This document shows, piece by piece, positions 18,218 through 30,654 of a DNA stretch of 64,000 nucleotides (the stretch's first letter is position 1; each line of letters opens with the position of its first letter). The stretch covers positions 1 to 64,000 of the forward strand of contig NZ_JANKOF010000015.1 in assembly GCF_024655565.1 (NCBI RefSeq). Reading direction: 5' to 3'. This stretch comes from Nitratireductor sp. ZSWI3. GTDB taxonomy: Bacteria; Pseudomonadota; Alphaproteobacteria; Rhizobiales; Rhizobiaceae. The notes below the pieces were generated by a model. That model searched no databases. It was not told where the DNA came from and saw only the letters and a list, made by a program, of their open reading frames with translations. The translations under genes were made by a program, and so were the position numbers.

Positions 18218-19732
18218 TTACTTTGCCGCGGCCATGGCCGCTTCCCGCGCCGCGTCGGCCGCGAGCGGGATATTGTTGACAAGCGCTTCGACCGAGACCG
18301 CGGTCGCATCGAGGATGGGCGCCGGATAGATGCCGAAGAAGATGACCAGCGCCACCAGCGGATAGAGGATCAGCTTCTCGCGGGTCGAAAGGTCCAGCAG
18401 GCTCTTCAGGCTCTCCTTGGTGAGCGCGCCGAAGATCACCCGGCGATAGAGCCACAGGGCGTAGGCGGCCGACAGGATGACGCCCGTGGCCGCGAACAGC
18501 GCCACCCAGGTGTTGACCTCGAACACGGCCAGAAGCGTCAGGAATTCACCGACGAAGCCGCTGGTGCCCGGCAGGCCGACATTGGCCATGGTGAAGATCA
18601 TGAACACCGCCGCGTATTTCGGCATGTTGTTGACAAGGCCGCCATAGGCGGCGATCTCGCGGGTGTGCATGCGGTCGTAGATCACGCCGACGCACAGGAA
18701 CAGCGCGCCCGAGACGAGGCCGTGCGACAGCATCTGGAAGATGGCGCCCTGCACGCCCTGCTGGTTGAGAGCGAAGATGCCCATGGTGACGAAGCCCATA
18801 TGGGCCACCGACGAATAGGCGATCAGCTTCTTGATGTCCTCCTGCATGAGCGCCACCAGCGAGGTGTAGATGATGGCGACGACGGAGAGCGTGAAGATCA
18901 GGGGCGCCAGATCCATCGAGGCGACCGGGAACATCGGCAGCGAAAAGCGCAGGAAGCCGTAGCCGCCCATCTTCAGGAGGATGCCCGCCAGGATCACCGA
19001 GCCGGCGGTCGGCGCCTCGACATGCGCGTCGGGAAGCCAGGTGTGGACCGGCCACATGGGCATCTTGACGGCGAAGGACGCGAAGAAGGCAACCCACAAC
19101 CAGTATTGCATACCGGTCGGGAAGACATGGGTGAGCAGCGTCGTGATGTCGGTGGTGCCGGACTGCCAGTACATCGCCATCACGGCGAGCAGCATCAGCA
19201 CCGAGCCGAGCAGCGTGTAGAGGAAGAACTTGAAACTCGCATAGACGCGCCGCTTGCCGCCCCACACGCCGATGATGATGAACATCGGGATGAGGCCAGC
19301 CTCGAAGAAGACGTAGAACAGCACGATGTCAAGCGCGCAGAACACGCCGATCATGAGCGTTTCCAGGATCAGGAACGCGATCATGTATTCCTTGACGCGC
19401 TTGTCCACCGCTTCCCAGCTCGCCAGGATGCACAACGGCATCAGGAAGGTCGTCAGGATGACGAACAGCATCGAGATGCCGTCGACGCCCATATGGTAGG
19501 AGATGCCGGAATCGAGCCAATCCCGCTTCTCGACCATCTGGAAACCGGGCGTGGTGGCATCGAAGCCCACCCAGATGAACAGCGACAGCACGAAGGTGAA
19601 GACCGTCGTCAACAGCGCCACGTTGCGGATGTTCCGGCGCGCGCCATTGCCGTCCTCGCGGATCAGCAGGATGAGGAACGCACCGACCAGCGGCAGGAAG
19701 GTGACCGTGGAAAGAATGGGCCAGTCGGTCAT
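18218..19732 (-). CDS. nuoM: NADH-quinone oxidoreductase subunit M
   Basis: 504 residues. Second antiporter-like subunit of the complex I membrane arm. Family marks: [21 protein letters not shown] with the conserved Glu of helix 5, [19 protein letters not shown] with the channel Lys, [13 protein letters not shown] and GTSGFVGEF. Ends with a short hydrophilic tail rich in Ala. Fourteen bases separate it from nuoN and three from nuoL. Confidence 0.97.
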   Translation of the reverse strand: MTDWPILSTVTFLPLVGAFLILLIREDGNGARRNIRNVALLTTVFTFVLSLFIWVGFDATTPGFQMVEKRDWLDSGISYHMGVDGISMLFVILTTFLMPLCILASWEAVDKRVKEYMIAFLILETLMIGVFCALDIVLFYVFFEAGLIPMFIIIGVWGGKRRVYASFKFFLYTLLGSVLMLLAVMAMYWQSGTTDITTLLTHVFPTGMQYWLWVAFFASFAVKMPMWPVHTWLPDAHVEAPTAGSVILAGILLKMGGYGFLRFSLPMFPVASMDLAPLIFTLSVVAIIYTSLVALMQEDIKKLIAYSSVAHMGFVTMGIFALNQQGVQGAIFQMLSHGLVSGALFLCVGVIYDRMHTREIAAYGGLVNNMPKYAAVFMIFTMANVGLPGTSGFVGEFLTLLAVFEVNTWVALFAATGVILSAAYALWLYRRVIFGALTKESLKSLLDLSTREKLILYPLVALVIFFGIYPAPILDATAVSVEALVNNIPLAADAAREAAMAAAK

Positions 19733-19735
19733 GGC

Positions 19736-21721
19736 TTAGAACGTGCCTCCAAGCATCATCCAGGTAACGAGAGCCGCAACGCCGATGAGCATGGCGAAGG
19801 CATAGTGATAGAGATAGCCGCTCTGCAGCTTGACGATCCGGTTGGTGACGCCCACCACCCGGGCCGAGACGCCGTCCGGACCGAGGCCGTCGATGACCGC
19901 GCCGTCGCCCTTCTTCCACAGGAAGTAGCCGAGGCGCTTGGCCGGACGCACGAACAGGAAGTCGTAGAGTTCGTCAAAATACCACTTGTTGAGCAGGAAG
20001 GCGTAGAGACCGCTGAACTGGCGGGCCAGCGCCTTCGGCCGCTCCGGCGAGCGGATGTAGAACAGCCAGGCCACGTAGAGGCCGGCGAGCATGGCGACGA
20101 ACGGCGCCAGCTTCACCCAGACCGGGACGTGGTGGAACTCCTCGAGCATGTGGTTGTCCGGCAGGGTGAACAGCGCGCCCTTCCAGAAATGCTCGTATTC
20201 GTGACCGACGAAGAACCCTTCGAAGAGGAAGCCGGCGAAGAGCGCGCCCGCCGCCAGGATGAACAGCGGCACGAGCATGACGAGCGGCGATTCGTGCACA
20301 TGGTGCATGACGTCGGCCGAGGCGCGCGGCTTGCCGTGGAAGGTCATGAAGATCAAGCGCCAGGAGTAGAAGCTGGTGAACACCGCAGCGACCGTCAAAA
20401 GGATGAAAGCGAAGGTCGCGAAATAATTCTCGGCGACGAAGGCCCCCTCGATGATCGCGTCCTTCGAGAAAAAGCCGGCGGTGCCGATGACCGTCATCGG
20501 AATGCCGACGCCGGTGAGCGCGATCGTGCCGATGACCATCATCCAGTAGGTCTGCGGGATCAGCTTCCGCAGGCCGCCCATCTTGCGCATGTCCTGCTCG
20601 TCGGAGACGGCATGGATGACCGAGCCGGAGCCCAGGAACAGCAGCGCCTTGAAGAAGGCGTGTGTGAAGAGGTGGAAGATCGCCGCGCTGTAGAAGCCCG
20701 TGCCGAGCGCCACGAACATGTAGCCAAGCTGCGAGCAGGTGGAATAGGCGATGACGCGCTTGATGTCGTTCTGCACAAGGCCGACCGTGGCGGCGAAGAA
20801 GGCCGTGAAGGCGCCGACGAAGGTGACGACGGTGAGCGCCGTGTGCGACAGCTCGAAGACCGGCGACAGGCGCGCCACCATGAAGACGCCGGCGGTGACC
20901 ATGGTCGCCGCATGGATGAGCGCGGACACCGGGGTCGGGCCCTCCATGGCGTCCGGCAGCCAGGTGTGCAGCGGCACCTGGGCCGACTTGCCCATGGCGC
21001 CCATGAACAGCAGCAGGCAGATGACCGTCAGGGCGCCGCCCTTGTCGAGCGAATAGCCGAGGAAGGTCAGCACCGCCTCGCCCGCCTCCGCTCCCTCGGC
21101 CGGCAGATAGGTCGCCGCATTGGCGAAGATCGTGCCGAAATTGACCGAGCCGAACAGCATGAACAGGCCGAAGATGCCGAGCAGGAAGCCGAAGTCGCCG
21201 ACGCGGTTGACGACGAAGGCCTTGATGGCGGCGGCATTGGCCGAGGGCTTCTTGTACCAGAAGCCGATCAGCAGATAGGAGGCAAGGCCGACGCCCTCCC
21301 AGCCGAAGAACATCTGCACCAGATTGTCGGACGTCACCAGCATGAGCATGGCGAAGGTGAACAGCGACAGATAGGCGAAGAAGCGCGGCCGATGCGGGTC
21401 ATGGTGCATGTAGCCGATGGAGTAGATGTGCACCAGCGCCGACACGGTGTTGACCACCACCAGCATGACCGCCGTCAGCGTGTCGATCCGGAAGGCCCAG
21501 GAGACGTCCAGATTGCCCGAGGCGATGAAGCGCAGCACCGGCACGGTGAAGGCCTCGCCCTCGCCCAGCGCCACACCGAAGAAGGCAACCCAGGACAGCA
21601 GCGCGGCGATCACCAGGAAGCCCGAGGTGATGAGCTCGGACGCCTTCGCGCCGATGGAGCGGCCGAAGAGACCGGCAATCAGAAATCCGACAAGCGGAAG
21701 GAAAACGATCGCTTGATACAT
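19736..21721 (-). CDS. nuoL: NADH-quinone oxidoreductase subunit L
   Basis: 661 residues. Distal antiporter-like subunit of complex I with the long lateral amphipathic helix and extra C-terminal transmembrane helix. Family marks: [38 protein letters not shown] (channel Lys), [14 protein letters not shown] and [17 protein letters not shown]. Normal length for the family. Transcribed between nuoK and nuoM. Confidence 0.97.
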   Translation of the reverse strand: MYQAIVFLPLVGFLIAGLFGRSIGAKASELITSGFLVIAALLSWVAFFGVALGEGEAFTVPVLRFIASGNLDVSWAFRIDTLTAVMLVVVNTVSALVHIYSIGYMHHDPHRPRFFAYLSLFTFAMLMLVTSDNLVQMFFGWEGVGLASYLLIGFWYKKPSANAAAIKAFVVNRVGDFGFLLGIFGLFMLFGSVNFGTIFANAATYLPAEGAEAGEAVLTFLGYSLDKGGALTVICLLLFMGAMGKSAQVPLHTWLPDAMEGPTPVSALIHAATMVTAGVFMVARLSPVFELSHTALTVVTFVGAFTAFFAATVGLVQNDIKRVIAYSTCSQLGYMFVALGTGFYSAAIFHLFTHAFFKALLFLGSGSVIHAVSDEQDMRKMGGLRKLIPQTYWMMVIGTIALTGVGIPMTVIGTAGFFSKDAIIEGAFVAENYFATFAFILLTVAAVFTSFYSWRLIFMTFHGKPRASADVMHHVHESPLVMLVPLFILAAGALFAGFLFEGFFVGHEYEHFWKGALFTLPDNHMLEEFHHVPVWVKLAPFVAMLAGLYVAWLFYIRSPERPKALARQFSGLYAFLLNKWYFDELYDFLFVRPAKRLGYFLWKKGDGAVIDGLGPDGVSARVVGVTNRIVKLQSGYLYHYAFAMLIGVAALVTWMMLGGTF

Positions 21722-21731
21722 GGTCCGGCTC

Positions 21732-22043
21732 TCAGCCCTTCATCATGTTGATGTCTTCGACGGCGATGGTGCCGCGGTTGCGGAAGAAGACGACGAGGAT
21801 GGCAAGGCCGATCGCGGCTTCCGCCGCCGCGACGGTGAGAACGAAAAGGGCGAAGACCTGCCCGACCAGATCGCCGAGCACCGATGAGAAGGCGACGAAG
21901 TTCAGGTTCACCGCAAGCAGGATCAGCTCCACCGACATCAGGATGATGATGACGTTCTTGCGGTTCAGGAAGATGCCGAACACGCCGAGCGTGAACATGA
22001 TCGCCGAGACGGTCAGATAGTGTGCGATGCCGATTTCCAGCAT
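21732..22043 (-). CDS. nuoK: NADH-quinone oxidoreductase subunit K
   Basis: 103 residues with three transmembrane helices. Small membrane-arm subunit whose two buried glutamates join the proton path: one in [16 protein letters not shown] and one in [17 protein letters not shown], both present. The N-terminus [14 protein letters not shown] is the usual start. Two bases separate it from the end of nuoJ. Confidence 0.97.
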   Translation of the reverse strand: MLEIGIAHYLTVSAIMFTLGVFGIFLNRKNVIIILMSVELILLAVNLNFVAFSSVLGDLVGQVFALFVLTVAAAEAAIGLAILVVFFRNRGTIAVEDINMMKG

Positions 22044-22045
22044 GG

Positions 22046-22666
22046 TCAGATTCCCTCGCCCGTTTCGACTTTCCTGATCTCGATCGCCGTTTCGGGCGTG
22101 CGCGCGACCTGTGCGGAGATGTCCTGGCGCTTGACCCCCGCCTTGTGCCGCAGCGTCAGCACGATGGCGCCGATCATGGCGACCAGCAGCACCATGCCGG
22201 CGATCTGGAAGTAGTGGATGTAATCCGTGTAGAGGATGTCGCCGAGCGCCGCCGTGTTGTGGCGCACGGCGATCGGCGGCGCCGGCTTGGCGACGTCGCC
22301 GGCAAGGTCCGGCGCGAAGGCATAGCCGCCCAGCACCACCACCAGCTCGGCGGCCAGGATGATGCCGACCAGCGCGCCGACCGGCGCATATTGCAGCGCG
22401 CCCTGCTTCAGCTCGGCGAAGTCGACGTCGAGCATCATGACGACGAACAGGAAGAGCACCGCGACCGCGCCGACATAGACGACCAGCATGATGAAGGCGA
22501 CGAACTCGGCCCCCGTCAAGAGGAACAGGCCGGCCGCGTTGAAGAAGGCGACGATCAGATAGAGCACCGAGTGCACGGGATTGCGCGCGGAAATGACCAT
22601 AAAGGCCGCCGCGACGGTTAGGAAGGCGAAGAGATAGAAGAAGATCGCCTCAAGTCCTGTCAGCAT
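22046..22666 (-). CDS. nuoJ: NADH-quinone oxidoreductase subunit J
   Basis: 206 residues from ATG 22666 ([13 protein letters not shown]). Five-helix membrane-arm subunit; the conserved block [24 protein letters not shown] carries the pi-bulge region linked to the quinone-coupled conformational change. A hydrophilic loop (residues about 120-150) and C-terminal tail (VETGEGI) are somewhat variable. The 121-base gap upstream, before nuoI, contains an 8-bp hairpin. Confidence 0.96.
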   Translation of the reverse strand: MLTGLEAIFFYLFAFLTVAAAFMVISARNPVHSVLYLIVAFFNAAGLFLLTGAEFVAFIMLVVYVGAVAVLFLFVVMMLDVDFAELKQGALQYAPVGALVGIILAAELVVVLGGYAFAPDLAGDVAKPAPPIAVRHNTAALGDILYTDYIHYFQIAGMVLLVAMIGAIVLTLRHKAGVKRQDISAQVARTPETAIEIRKVETGEGI

Positions 22667-22689
22667 GGTTCCCTCGGTACCTAGCCTGG

Positions 22690-22708
22690 CCGGGACGCAG
22701 CGTCCCGG
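22690..22708. repeat. Hairpin in the nuoI-nuoJ gap
   Basis: Perfect 8-bp stem ccgggacg/cgtcccgg with a 3-base loop in the largest gap inside the downstream half of the nuo operon. It may set mRNA stability between the peripheral-arm and membrane-arm segments. No U-tract follows, so it is not a clear terminator. Confidence 0.4.
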
Positions 22709-22787
22709 TTCGATCCTGCGTCCCACCGGGCCGCAGATTTGCCGTGTGTTTAGACGAGCGCCCTGCCCCCGTCCACTCCTGTCGATA

Positions 22788-23279
22788 TCACCTGTACGGT
22801 GCGTCCAAAGCTATGTTGCGCGCCAGCTCCCGCTCCCAGCGGTCGCCATTGGCGAGCAGCTTTTCCTTGTCGTAGTAAAGCTCCTCGCGCGTTTCCGTCG
22901 CGAACTCGAAATTCGGTCCCTCGACGATGGCATCGACCGGACAGGCCTCCTGGCAGAAGCCGCAATAGATGCACTTCACCATGTCGATGTCGTAGCGCAC
23001 CGTACGGCGCGTGCCGTCGTTGCGGCGCGGGCCGGCCTCGATGGTGATGGCCTGCGCCGGGCAGATCGCCTCGCACAGCTTGCAGGCGATGCAGCGCTCC
23101 TCGCCGTTGGGATAACGGCGCAGCGCATGTTCGCCGCGGAAGCGCGGGCTGACCGGCCCCTTCTCATGCGGATAGTTCAGCGTCGCCTTGGGGGCGAAGA
23201 ACTGGCGCATGGAGAGCACGACGGCTCCGACGAATTCTTTCAGAAGCAAGGATTTGGCTGCTTGAGCGAGCGCAGACAT
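22788..23279 (-). CDS. nuoI: NADH-quinone oxidoreductase subunit I
   Basis: 163 residues from ATG 23279 ([11 protein letters not shown]). Peripheral-arm ferredoxin-like subunit holding clusters N6a and N6b. Both CxxCxxCxxxCP motifs are intact: [12 protein letters not shown] and [12 protein letters not shown]. The N-terminal amphipathic helix contacts the membrane. Normal length. Confidence 0.97.
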   Translation of the reverse strand: MSALAQAAKSLLLKEFVGAVVLSMRQFFAPKATLNYPHEKGPVSPRFRGEHALRRYPNGEERCIACKLCEAICPAQAITIEAGPRRNDGTRRTVRYDIDMVKCIYCGFCQEACPVDAIVEGPNFEFATETREELYYDKEKLLANGDRWERELARNIALDAPYR

Positions 23280-23322
23280 CACTATTCTCCGGCGCGCGTG
23301 GCGAAAACGGGCATCGTCATGA

Positions 23323-24366
23323 TCATGCAAGCCCCGCGAACTTCAGGAACGCCGCCGTGGCGACGACCATGAACAGCGACAACGGCAGGAACACCTTCCA
23401 GCCAAGCCGCATGAGCTGATCGTAGCGGTAGCGCGGCACGAAGGACTTCACCAGGGCGAACATGAAGAACACCATGCACACCTTGAGGACGAACCAGATG
23501 ACGCCCGGCACCCAGGTGAAGGGAGCGAAGTCGAAGGGCGGCAGCCAACCACCCAGGAACAGGATGGTGGTCAGCGCGCACATCAGGACGATGGCGACAT
23601 ACTCGCCCAGGAAGAAGAGCAGGAACGGCGTCGAGGAATATTCGATCATGTGACCGGCGACGAGTTCCGATTCGGCTTCCACGAGGTCGAAAGGCGGGCG
23701 GTTGGTCTCGGCGAGCGCCGAGATGAAGAACACGATGAACATCGGGAACAGGGCGAGCCAGTTCCAGTCGAGGAAGGTGTTCGGCAGGCCGAGCATGGTG
23801 CCGAGCCCGTCGCCCTGCGACAGAACGATGTCGGTCAGGTTGAGCGAGCCGACCGTCAGGAGCACCGTCACGATGACGAAACCGATGGAGACCTCGTAGG
23901 AGACCATCTGCGCGGCGGAACGCAAGGCGCCGAGGAACGGATATTTCGAGTTCGACGCCCAGCCGCCCATGATCACGCCATAGACTTCCAGCGAGGCGAT
24001 GGCGAAGACGTAGAGGATGCCGATGTTGACGTCGGCGATCGCCCAGCCCTCGCTGACCGGAATCACCGCCCAGGCGGAAATGGCGAGCACCGCGGCCACC
24101 ACCGGCGCCAGCAGGAACACGCCCTTGTTGGCGCCCGACGGGATGACCGGCTCCTTGAAGACGAACTTGAAGAGATCGGCGAACGCCTGGAACAGTCCCC
24201 ACGGGCCCACGACGTTGGGGCCGCGGCGCAGCTGCACCGCCGCCCAGATCTTGCGGTCGGCATAAAGGATGTAGGCGACGAAGATCAGAAGGACGACGAT
24301 CGCCGCCACCGACTTCAGGAGGATCAGCAGCCCGGGAAGGACGTAGGTTGCGAAGATGGTTTCCAT
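23323..24366 (-). CDS. nuoH: NADH-quinone oxidoreductase subunit H
   Basis: 347 residues, eight or nine transmembrane helices. Anchors the peripheral arm and forms much of the quinone cavity. Family blocks: [22 protein letters not shown] (split across the first loop), [36 protein letters not shown] with quinone-site acidic residues and [11 protein letters not shown] near the end. Four bases from nuoG. Confidence 0.97.
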   Translation of the reverse strand: METIFATYVLPGLLILLKSVAAIVVLLIFVAYILYADRKIWAAVQLRRGPNVVGPWGLFQAFADLFKFVFKEPVIPSGANKGVFLLAPVVAAVLAISAWAVIPVSEGWAIADVNIGILYVFAIASLEVYGVIMGGWASNSKYPFLGALRSAAQMVSYEVSIGFVIVTVLLTVGSLNLTDIVLSQGDGLGTMLGLPNTFLDWNWLALFPMFIVFFISALAETNRPPFDLVEAESELVAGHMIEYSSTPFLLFFLGEYVAIVLMCALTTILFLGGWLPPFDFAPFTWVPGVIWFVLKVCMVFFMFALVKSFVPRYRYDQLMRLGWKVFLPLSLFMVVATAAFLKFAGLA

Positions 24367-24370
24367 GCGT

Positions 24371-26452
24371 CTACTCGGCCGCCTGTTTCAGTTCGCCCCG
24401 CGCCAGCGCCGAGCATTCGGCCATGACGGCGGAAGCGCGCGCGATCGGGTTGGTGAGGTAGAAGTCCCTCACCGCCGAGGTGAAGGGAGCCTTGGTGAGC
24501 CGTCCGCCAAGCTTGGCAAGGTTGCCGATGGCCGCCGCGTCCGCCGGGGCGATCGCATCGACCGCAGCGAAATGCCTGTGCTCCGCATAGAGCGCGGTGC
24601 GCAACGCGTTGAGCGAATCGAAGGGCAGCTTGTGGCCCAGCACGTCCGACAGGGCGCGCAGGATGGCCCAATCCTCCTTCGCCTCGCCCGGCGCGAAGCC
24701 GGCGCGGTTGGTCATCTGCACCCGCCCCTCGGTGTTGACGTAGGTGGCGGATTTTTCCGTGTAGGCGGCGGCCGGCAGGATGACGTCGGCGCGGTGCGCG
24801 CCGGCGTCTCCATGCGTGCCGATATAGACCGTGAAGGCGTCGCCGACGGCGTTCATGTCGATCTCGTCGGCGCCGAGCAGGAAAAGCACGTCCATGGCAC
24901 CCACCATGCCCTTCACGTCCTTGCCGCCCTTTTCAGGCACGAAGCCGAGGTCGAGGCCGCCGACGCGGCTGGCCGCCGTGTGCAGCACGGCAAAGCCGTT
25001 CCACTCGGCCGAGACGGCCTTGACGCTTTCGGCCAGCCTGGCGGCAAGGCCGAGGACGGCTGCCCCGTCGGGGCGCGTCAGAGCGCCCTGGCCGACGATG
25101 ATCATCGGCCGCTTGGCCTTCTTTAGGACGGAGGCGAACCTTGCCGAACCGTCGACCAATTCCTTGAGCGTCTCCGGTCCGGCGCCCAGCAGCTCGTAGT
25201 CGTAGCGCAGGTCGCCCATCTCGCCGATGACGCCGATCGGGAAATCGCCGGCGCGCCAGCGCTTGCGGATGCGCGCGTTGAGCACCGAGGCCTCGAAGCG
25301 CGGATTGGCGCCAATGATCAGCAGCGCGTCGGCATCCTCGATGCCCTCGATGGTCGGGTTGAAGACGTAGCCGGCGCGGCCGAACGCCGGGTCGAGGACG
25401 GTTCCGTCCTGGCGGCAATCGTAATTGGGCGAGCCTAGCGACTGCATCAGCTTCTTGAGCGCGTACATCTCCTCGACGCTCGCCAGGTCGCCGGCGATGG
25501 CACCGATCTTCTCCGGTGCCGCCTTGGCGACGGCCTTGGCGACCGCGTCGAACGCCTCCGCCCAGGTGGCCGGCTGCAGGCGCTTGCCCTTCTTCACATA
25601 GGGGCGGTCGAGGCGCTGGGTGCGCAAGCCGTCCCAGATGAAGCGGGTCTTGTCGGAAATCCACTCCTCGTTCACCGCTTCGTTGACGCGCGGCATGATG
25701 CGCATCACCTCGCGGCCACGCGTGTCGACGCGGATGGCCGAACCGACGGCATCCATCACGTCGATGGACTGGGTCTTGCCGAGCTCCCACGGGCGCGCCT
25801 GAAAGGCATAGGGCTTGGAGGTCAGCGCACCGACCGGGCACAGGTCGATGACGTTGCCCTGGAGCTCCGATGTCATCGCCTGCTCGAGATAGGTGGTGAT
25901 CTCGGCATCCTCGCCGCGGCCGATCAGGCCAAGCTCGGAAATGCCAGCGATTTCAGTGGTGAAGCGGACGCAGCGCGTGCAGTGGATGCAGCGCGTCATG
26001 ATCGTCTTGACGAGCGGGCCGATGTATTTGTCTTCCACCGCGCGCTTGTTCTCGTGGTAGCGCGAGGAATCGACGCCGAAGGCCATCGCCTGGTCCTGCA
26101 GGTCGCATTCGCCGCCCTGATCGCAGATCGGGCAATCGAGCGGATGGTTGATGAGCAGGAACTCCATCACGCCCTCGCGGGCCTTCTTGACCATCGGCGT
26201 GTTGGTGAAGATCTCCGGCGGCTCGCCGTTGGGGCCGGGGCGCAGGTCGCGCACGCCCATGGCGCAGGAGGCGGCCGGCTTGGGCGGCCCGCCCTTCACC
26301 TCGACAAGGCACATACGGCAGTTGCCGGCGATCGACAGGCGCTCATGGAAACAGAAGCGCGGCACCTCCGCGCCCGCCTCCTCGGCGGCCTGCAGCAGCG
26401 TGTAGTGATCGGGAACCTCGATCTCCGTGCCGTCGACTTTCAGTTTTGCCAT
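24371..26452 (-). CDS. nuoG: NADH-quinone oxidoreductase subunit G
   Basis: 693 residues from ATG 26452 ([13 protein letters not shown]). Iron-sulfur subunit relaying electrons from NuoF to NuoI. N-terminal [2Fe-2S] domain ([15 protein letters not shown], later SC), the His-Cys3 4Fe-4S site [14 protein letters not shown], the CIHCTRC/LCPVG site, then a molybdopterin-oxidoreductase-like domain that has lost its cofactor. Length is that of the alphaproteobacterial/mitochondrial form. The gene starts 47 bases after nuoF. Confidence 0.96.
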   Translation of the reverse strand: MAKLKVDGTEIEVPDHYTLLQAAEEAGAEVPRFCFHERLSIAGNCRMCLVEVKGGPPKPAASCAMGVRDLRPGPNGEPPEIFTNTPMVKKAREGVMEFLLINHPLDCPICDQGGECDLQDQAMAFGVDSSRYHENKRAVEDKYIGPLVKTIMTRCIHCTRCVRFTTEIAGISELGLIGRGEDAEITTYLEQAMTSELQGNVIDLCPVGALTSKPYAFQARPWELGKTQSIDVMDAVGSAIRVDTRGREVMRIMPRVNEAVNEEWISDKTRFIWDGLRTQRLDRPYVKKGKRLQPATWAEAFDAVAKAVAKAAPEKIGAIAGDLASVEEMYALKKLMQSLGSPNYDCRQDGTVLDPAFGRAGYVFNPTIEGIEDADALLIIGANPRFEASVLNARIRKRWRAGDFPIGVIGEMGDLRYDYELLGAGPETLKELVDGSARFASVLKKAKRPMIIVGQGALTRPDGAAVLGLAARLAESVKAVSAEWNGFAVLHTAASRVGGLDLGFVPEKGGKDVKGMVGAMDVLFLLGADEIDMNAVGDAFTVYIGTHGDAGAHRADVILPAAAYTEKSATYVNTEGRVQMTNRAGFAPGEAKEDWAILRALSDVLGHKLPFDSLNALRTALYAEHRHFAAVDAIAPADAAAIGNLAKLGGRLTKAPFTSAVRDFYLTNPIARASAVMAECSALARGELKQAAE

Positions 26453-26499
26453 GGTCGCTGTCCGCTTGCCTCTCGCCCCATCCGGAGCAAACTTCATTC

Positions 26500-27804
<1,305 letters not shown>

Positions 27805-27816
27805 GGCTTACGTCCC

Positions 27817-28998
27817 TCACCGCGGCTTCTTGCCGAAGACCTTGATGTATTCGGCTTCGCCGCCCTTGGCGAGCGCCTTGGCCTGCTTGACCCAGTCCTC
27901 GCGTTCGATGCGGCCGTGGAATTTCAGATAGCCGTCGACCCATTCGCGCTCGGCCTTCTTCCAGGAAGCGACCTGCGCGTAGGTGAAGATGCCGAGATCG
28001 TGCAGGATGCCCTCGATCTTCGGACCGACGCCCGAAATCATCTTCAGATCGTCCGGCTCTGCCGGCCGGGTCACCGCCTGCGGCCGGTTCTTGTCGTCGA
28101 GCAGCTTCGCCGGCTCCGCCGTCCGGCGGCCGCTGTGGGACCGCACCCGGGTGGTCTTGCCGTCGTCTTCGGAAACGAGGTCGGCGGCGACGGCATTCTC
28201 CCGAGGCGGCTTGACGCTGGCGCGCTTCTCGCCGTTGCTCCTGCTCTTCATCGAAGACGGCGAGGCGACGGCCGCGTCCGTCTCGATGGCGTCGGTCTTC
28301 GGCTTGGCGGCCTTGGACGGCGGCACCTTCGTGCCCGAGCCTTTCGAGGCGGCGGCGCCCCTTGCATTGCCCTTGACGGTCACGGCCTTTTCGTCGGTCA
28401 GCGAGGTCAGGCCGCCCATCGGCGCCGAATAGAGCCGGTCGACCTGCGGGCCCGGCTTGATCGCGCCGCCCTTGCCGGCCTCGAAGGCGTCGATGATCTC
28501 GGCAAGGCGGGCCGGCGTCAGGTCCTCATAGGTGTCCTTGAAGATCATGACCATCGGCGCGTTGACGCAGGCGCCCTGGCACTCGACCTCTTCCCACGAG
28601 AGCGTGCCGCCCTCATTCGTATGGAAAGGCTCGGGATGGATCTTCGACTTGCACAGATCGATGAGATCGCCCGCCCCGCGCAGCATGCACGGCGTGGTGC
28701 CGCACACCTGGACATGGGCGCGGGTGCCGACGGGGGCGAGCTGGAACTGGGTGTAGAAGGTCGCCACCTCCAGAACGCGGATCAGCGGCATGTCGAGCAT
28801 GCCGGCGACATGCTCGATGGCCGCCCGCGTGACCCAGCCTTCCTGTTCCTGCGCCAGCATCAGCAGCGGGATCACCGCCGACTGCTCGCGCCCCTTGGGA
28901 TATTTCTTGATCCAGCGCTTCACCTCCGCGCCCATGGCACGGGAGAAGGCGAAGCTTTCGGGCTGGACGGCTTCGTCTGCAAGACGGCGGACTGACAT
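27817..28998 (-). CDS. nuoE: NADH-quinone oxidoreductase subunit E with C-terminal helix-hairpin-helix extension
   Basis: 393 residues, about twice the length of E. coli NuoE. Residues 1-190 are the thioredoxin-like N1a subunit with [2Fe-2S] ligands Cys99, Cys104, Cys140 and Cys144. Residues about 195-310 are a low-complexity linker rich in Lys, Ala, Ser and Pro. Residues 315-393 form a helix-hairpin-helix-like module (ISGVGPKIEGILHDLGI, then FTYAQVASWKKAE) as seen on r-proteins and other assembly-type tails. Such extensions are familiar in rhizobial NuoE; their role is not established. nuoD ends one base away. Confidence 0.95.
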   Translation of the reverse strand: MSVRRLADEAVQPESFAFSRAMGAEVKRWIKKYPKGREQSAVIPLLMLAQEQEGWVTRAAIEHVAGMLDMPLIRVLEVATFYTQFQLAPVGTRAHVQVCGTTPCMLRGAGDLIDLCKSKIHPEPFHTNEGGTLSWEEVECQGACVNAPMVMIFKDTYEDLTPARLAEIIDAFEAGKGGAIKPGPQVDRLYSAPMGGLTSLTDEKAVTVKGNARGAAASKGSGTKVPPSKAAKPKTDAIETDAAVASPSSMKSRSNGEKRASVKPPRENAVAADLVSEDDGKTTRVRSHSGRRTAEPAKLLDDKNRPQAVTRPAEPDDLKMISGVGPKIEGILHDLGIFTYAQVASWKKAEREWVDGYLKFHGRIEREDWVKQAKALAKGGEAEYIKVFGKKPR

Positions 28999-30189
28999 TT
29001 ATCTGTCTACCTCACCAAACACGATGTCGAGGGAGCCGAGCACGGCGGCGACGTCGGCCAAAAGATGGCCGCGGCACAGGAAATCCATGGCCTGGAGATG
29101 GGCAAAGCCCGGCGCGCGCAGCTTGCAGCGGTAGGGCTTGTTGGAGCCGTCGGAAACGAGATAGACGCCGAACTCGCCCTTCGGCGCCTCCACGGCGGCA
29201 TACACCTCTCCCTCCGGCACGTGATAGCCTTCGGTGTAGAGCTTGAAGTGATGGATCAGCGCTTCCATCGAGCGCTTCATCTCGCCGCGCTTTGGCGGCA
29301 CGACCTTGCCGTCCATGTTGGAGACGGGACCGGTGCGCTCGGCTCCCAGAAGGCGCTCGACGCACTGGCGCATGATCTTGGCCGACTGGCGCATCTCCTC
29401 CATGCGGATCAGGTAGCGGTCGTAGCAGTCGCCGTTCTTGCCGATCGGAATGTCGAAATCCATGTCCGGATAGCATTCGTAGGGCTGGCTCTTGCGCAGG
29501 TCCCAGGCAGCACCCGAGCCACGCACCATGACGCCGGAGAAGCCCCAGGCCCAGGCATCCTCCAGGCTGACCACGCCGATATCGACGTTGCGCTGCTTGA
29601 AGATGCGGTTGCCGGTGAGCAGATCGTCGAGATTGTCGACGGTCTCGAAGAACGGGTCGATCCAGTTGCCGATGTCCTCGACAAGCTTCTCGGGCAGGTC
29701 CTGATGTACGCCGCCCGGCCGGAAATAGGCCGCATGCATGCGCGCGCCGCAGGCCCGCTCATAAAACACCATCAGCTTCTCGCGCTCCTCGAAGCCCCAC
29801 AGCGGCGGGGTGAGCGCGCCGACATCCAGCGCCTGGGTGGTGATGTTCAGGAGATGGTTCAGGATGCGGCCGATCTCGGAGTAGAGCACGCGGATCAACT
29901 GGCCGCGGATCGGCACGTCGATGCCGAGCAGCCGCTCCACGGCGAGCGCGAAAGCATGCTCCTGGTTCATCGGCGCGACATAGTCGAGCCGGTCGAAATA
30001 CGGGATCGCCTGCAGATAGGTCTTGGCCTCGATCAGCTTCTCGGTGCCGCGGTGCAAGAGGCCGATATGCGGATCGACACGCTCGACCACCTCGCCGTCG
30101 AGCTCGAGCACCAGGCGCAGGACGCCATGCGCGGCCGGGTGCTGCGGGCCGAAATTGATGTTGAAGTTGCGGACGGAGGTTTCAGGCAT
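28999..30189 (-). CDS. nuoD: NADH-quinone oxidoreductase subunit D
   Basis: 396 residues from ATG 30189 ([18 protein letters not shown]), with ggag ten bases upstream. Quinone-binding 49-kDa-type subunit; [13 protein letters not shown] carries the His at the quinone head site, and the conserved Tyr is in [13 protein letters not shown]. The C-terminus ends DIVFGEVDR as expected. Separate from nuoC (not fused as in E. coli), with the S23 element inserted between them. Confidence 0.96.
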   Translation of the reverse strand: MPETSVRNFNINFGPQHPAAHGVLRLVLELDGEVVERVDPHIGLLHRGTEKLIEAKTYLQAIPYFDRLDYVAPMNQEHAFALAVERLLGIDVPIRGQLIRVLYSEIGRILNHLLNITTQALDVGALTPPLWGFEEREKLMVFYERACGARMHAAYFRPGGVHQDLPEKLVEDIGNWIDPFFETVDNLDDLLTGNRIFKQRNVDIGVVSLEDAWAWGFSGVMVRGSGAAWDLRKSQPYECYPDMDFDIPIGKNGDCYDRYLIRMEEMRQSAKIMRQCVERLLGAERTGPVSNMDGKVVPPKRGEMKRSMEALIHHFKLYTEGYHVPEGEVYAAVEAPKGEFGVYLVSDGSNKPYRCKLRAPGFAHLQAMDFLCRGHLLADVAAVLGSLDIVFGEVDR

Positions 30190-30220
30190 CGAAGCGCGCT
30201 CCAGCAACGGGATTGCGGAG

Positions 30221-30255
30221 TGAAAGGTGAATAGTGAATGGTGAATAGTGAATGG
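30221..30255. repeat. Heptamer array flanking the S23 element (nuoD side)
   Basis: Five tandem 7-bp units on the plus strand: one degenerate TGAAAGG, then TGAATAG, TGAATGG, TGAATAG, TGAATGG. The array stops exactly where the stop codon of the four-helix-bundle gene begins (30256). It is inverted relative to the array at 30651-30678. Confidence 0.9.
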
Positions 30256-30654
30256 TCATGCATCACCTCTTCCGCGCTCCAACGAGCGTATGAACGACAC
30301 CAGCATCTTCCCCAGCTTCTCGTATCTGGCTTCAAGCCCGCGCGTCTGGCCTTCGTTGAGCAGACCAACACGTGCGGCAAGAAGAGTGTGCGTCTCAAGT
30401 TCCTTTAGCGACCCCTGAGCAACACGCAAAAATTGGACGAACACCTTTCTCTGCGCTCGTCCAAATCCTTCAGCAATATTCGCAGGAATCGAAGTCGCAG
30501 CCCGACGCATCTGGGAAGTCATCCCAAACATTTCGTCGCGCGGAAACGTGCGCGTGATTGTGTAGATGTCGACCGCGATATCCATCGAATCCTTCCAGAC
30601 GTTCAAGTCACGATAATCGTGGATCTTTTCCCGCTCTGGTTTGGCCTCTTCCAT
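30256..30654 (-). CDS. Four-helix-bundle protein, S23/23S rRNA intervening-sequence protein family
   Basis: 132 residues. The motif YRDLNVWKDSMDIAVDIY followed by MRRAATSIPANIAEGFGR is diagnostic of the four-helix-bundle family known from 23S rRNA intervening sequences and, as Avd, from diversity-generating retroelements. It lies between nuoC and nuoD, same strand, less GC-rich than its neighbours. Its ATG is supplied by the end of one heptamer array (tgaATGg) and its TGA stop abuts the inverted array on the other side. There is no Shine-Dalgarno; translation is probably coupled to nuoC, whose stop lies 21 bases upstream. Function of free-standing members is unknown; members form positively charged pentamers that bind nucleic acid. 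It has no known role in complex I, so it reads as an inserted selfish or mobile unit. Confidence 0.88.
   Translation of the reverse strand: MEEAKPEREKIHDYRDLNVWKDSMDIAVDIYTITRTFPRDEMFGMTSQMRRAATSIPANIAEGFGRAQRKVFVQFLRVAQGSLKELETHTLLAARVGLLNEGQTRGLEARYEKLGKMLVSFIRSLERGRGDA

Noticed and set aside
18665-21751. 1028-codon open frame on the plus strand
   Set aside because: It is the exact antisense of nuoL and nuoM. Its product is extreme in Arg, His, Asp and Glu, as expected from the reverse of GC-rich membrane genes.
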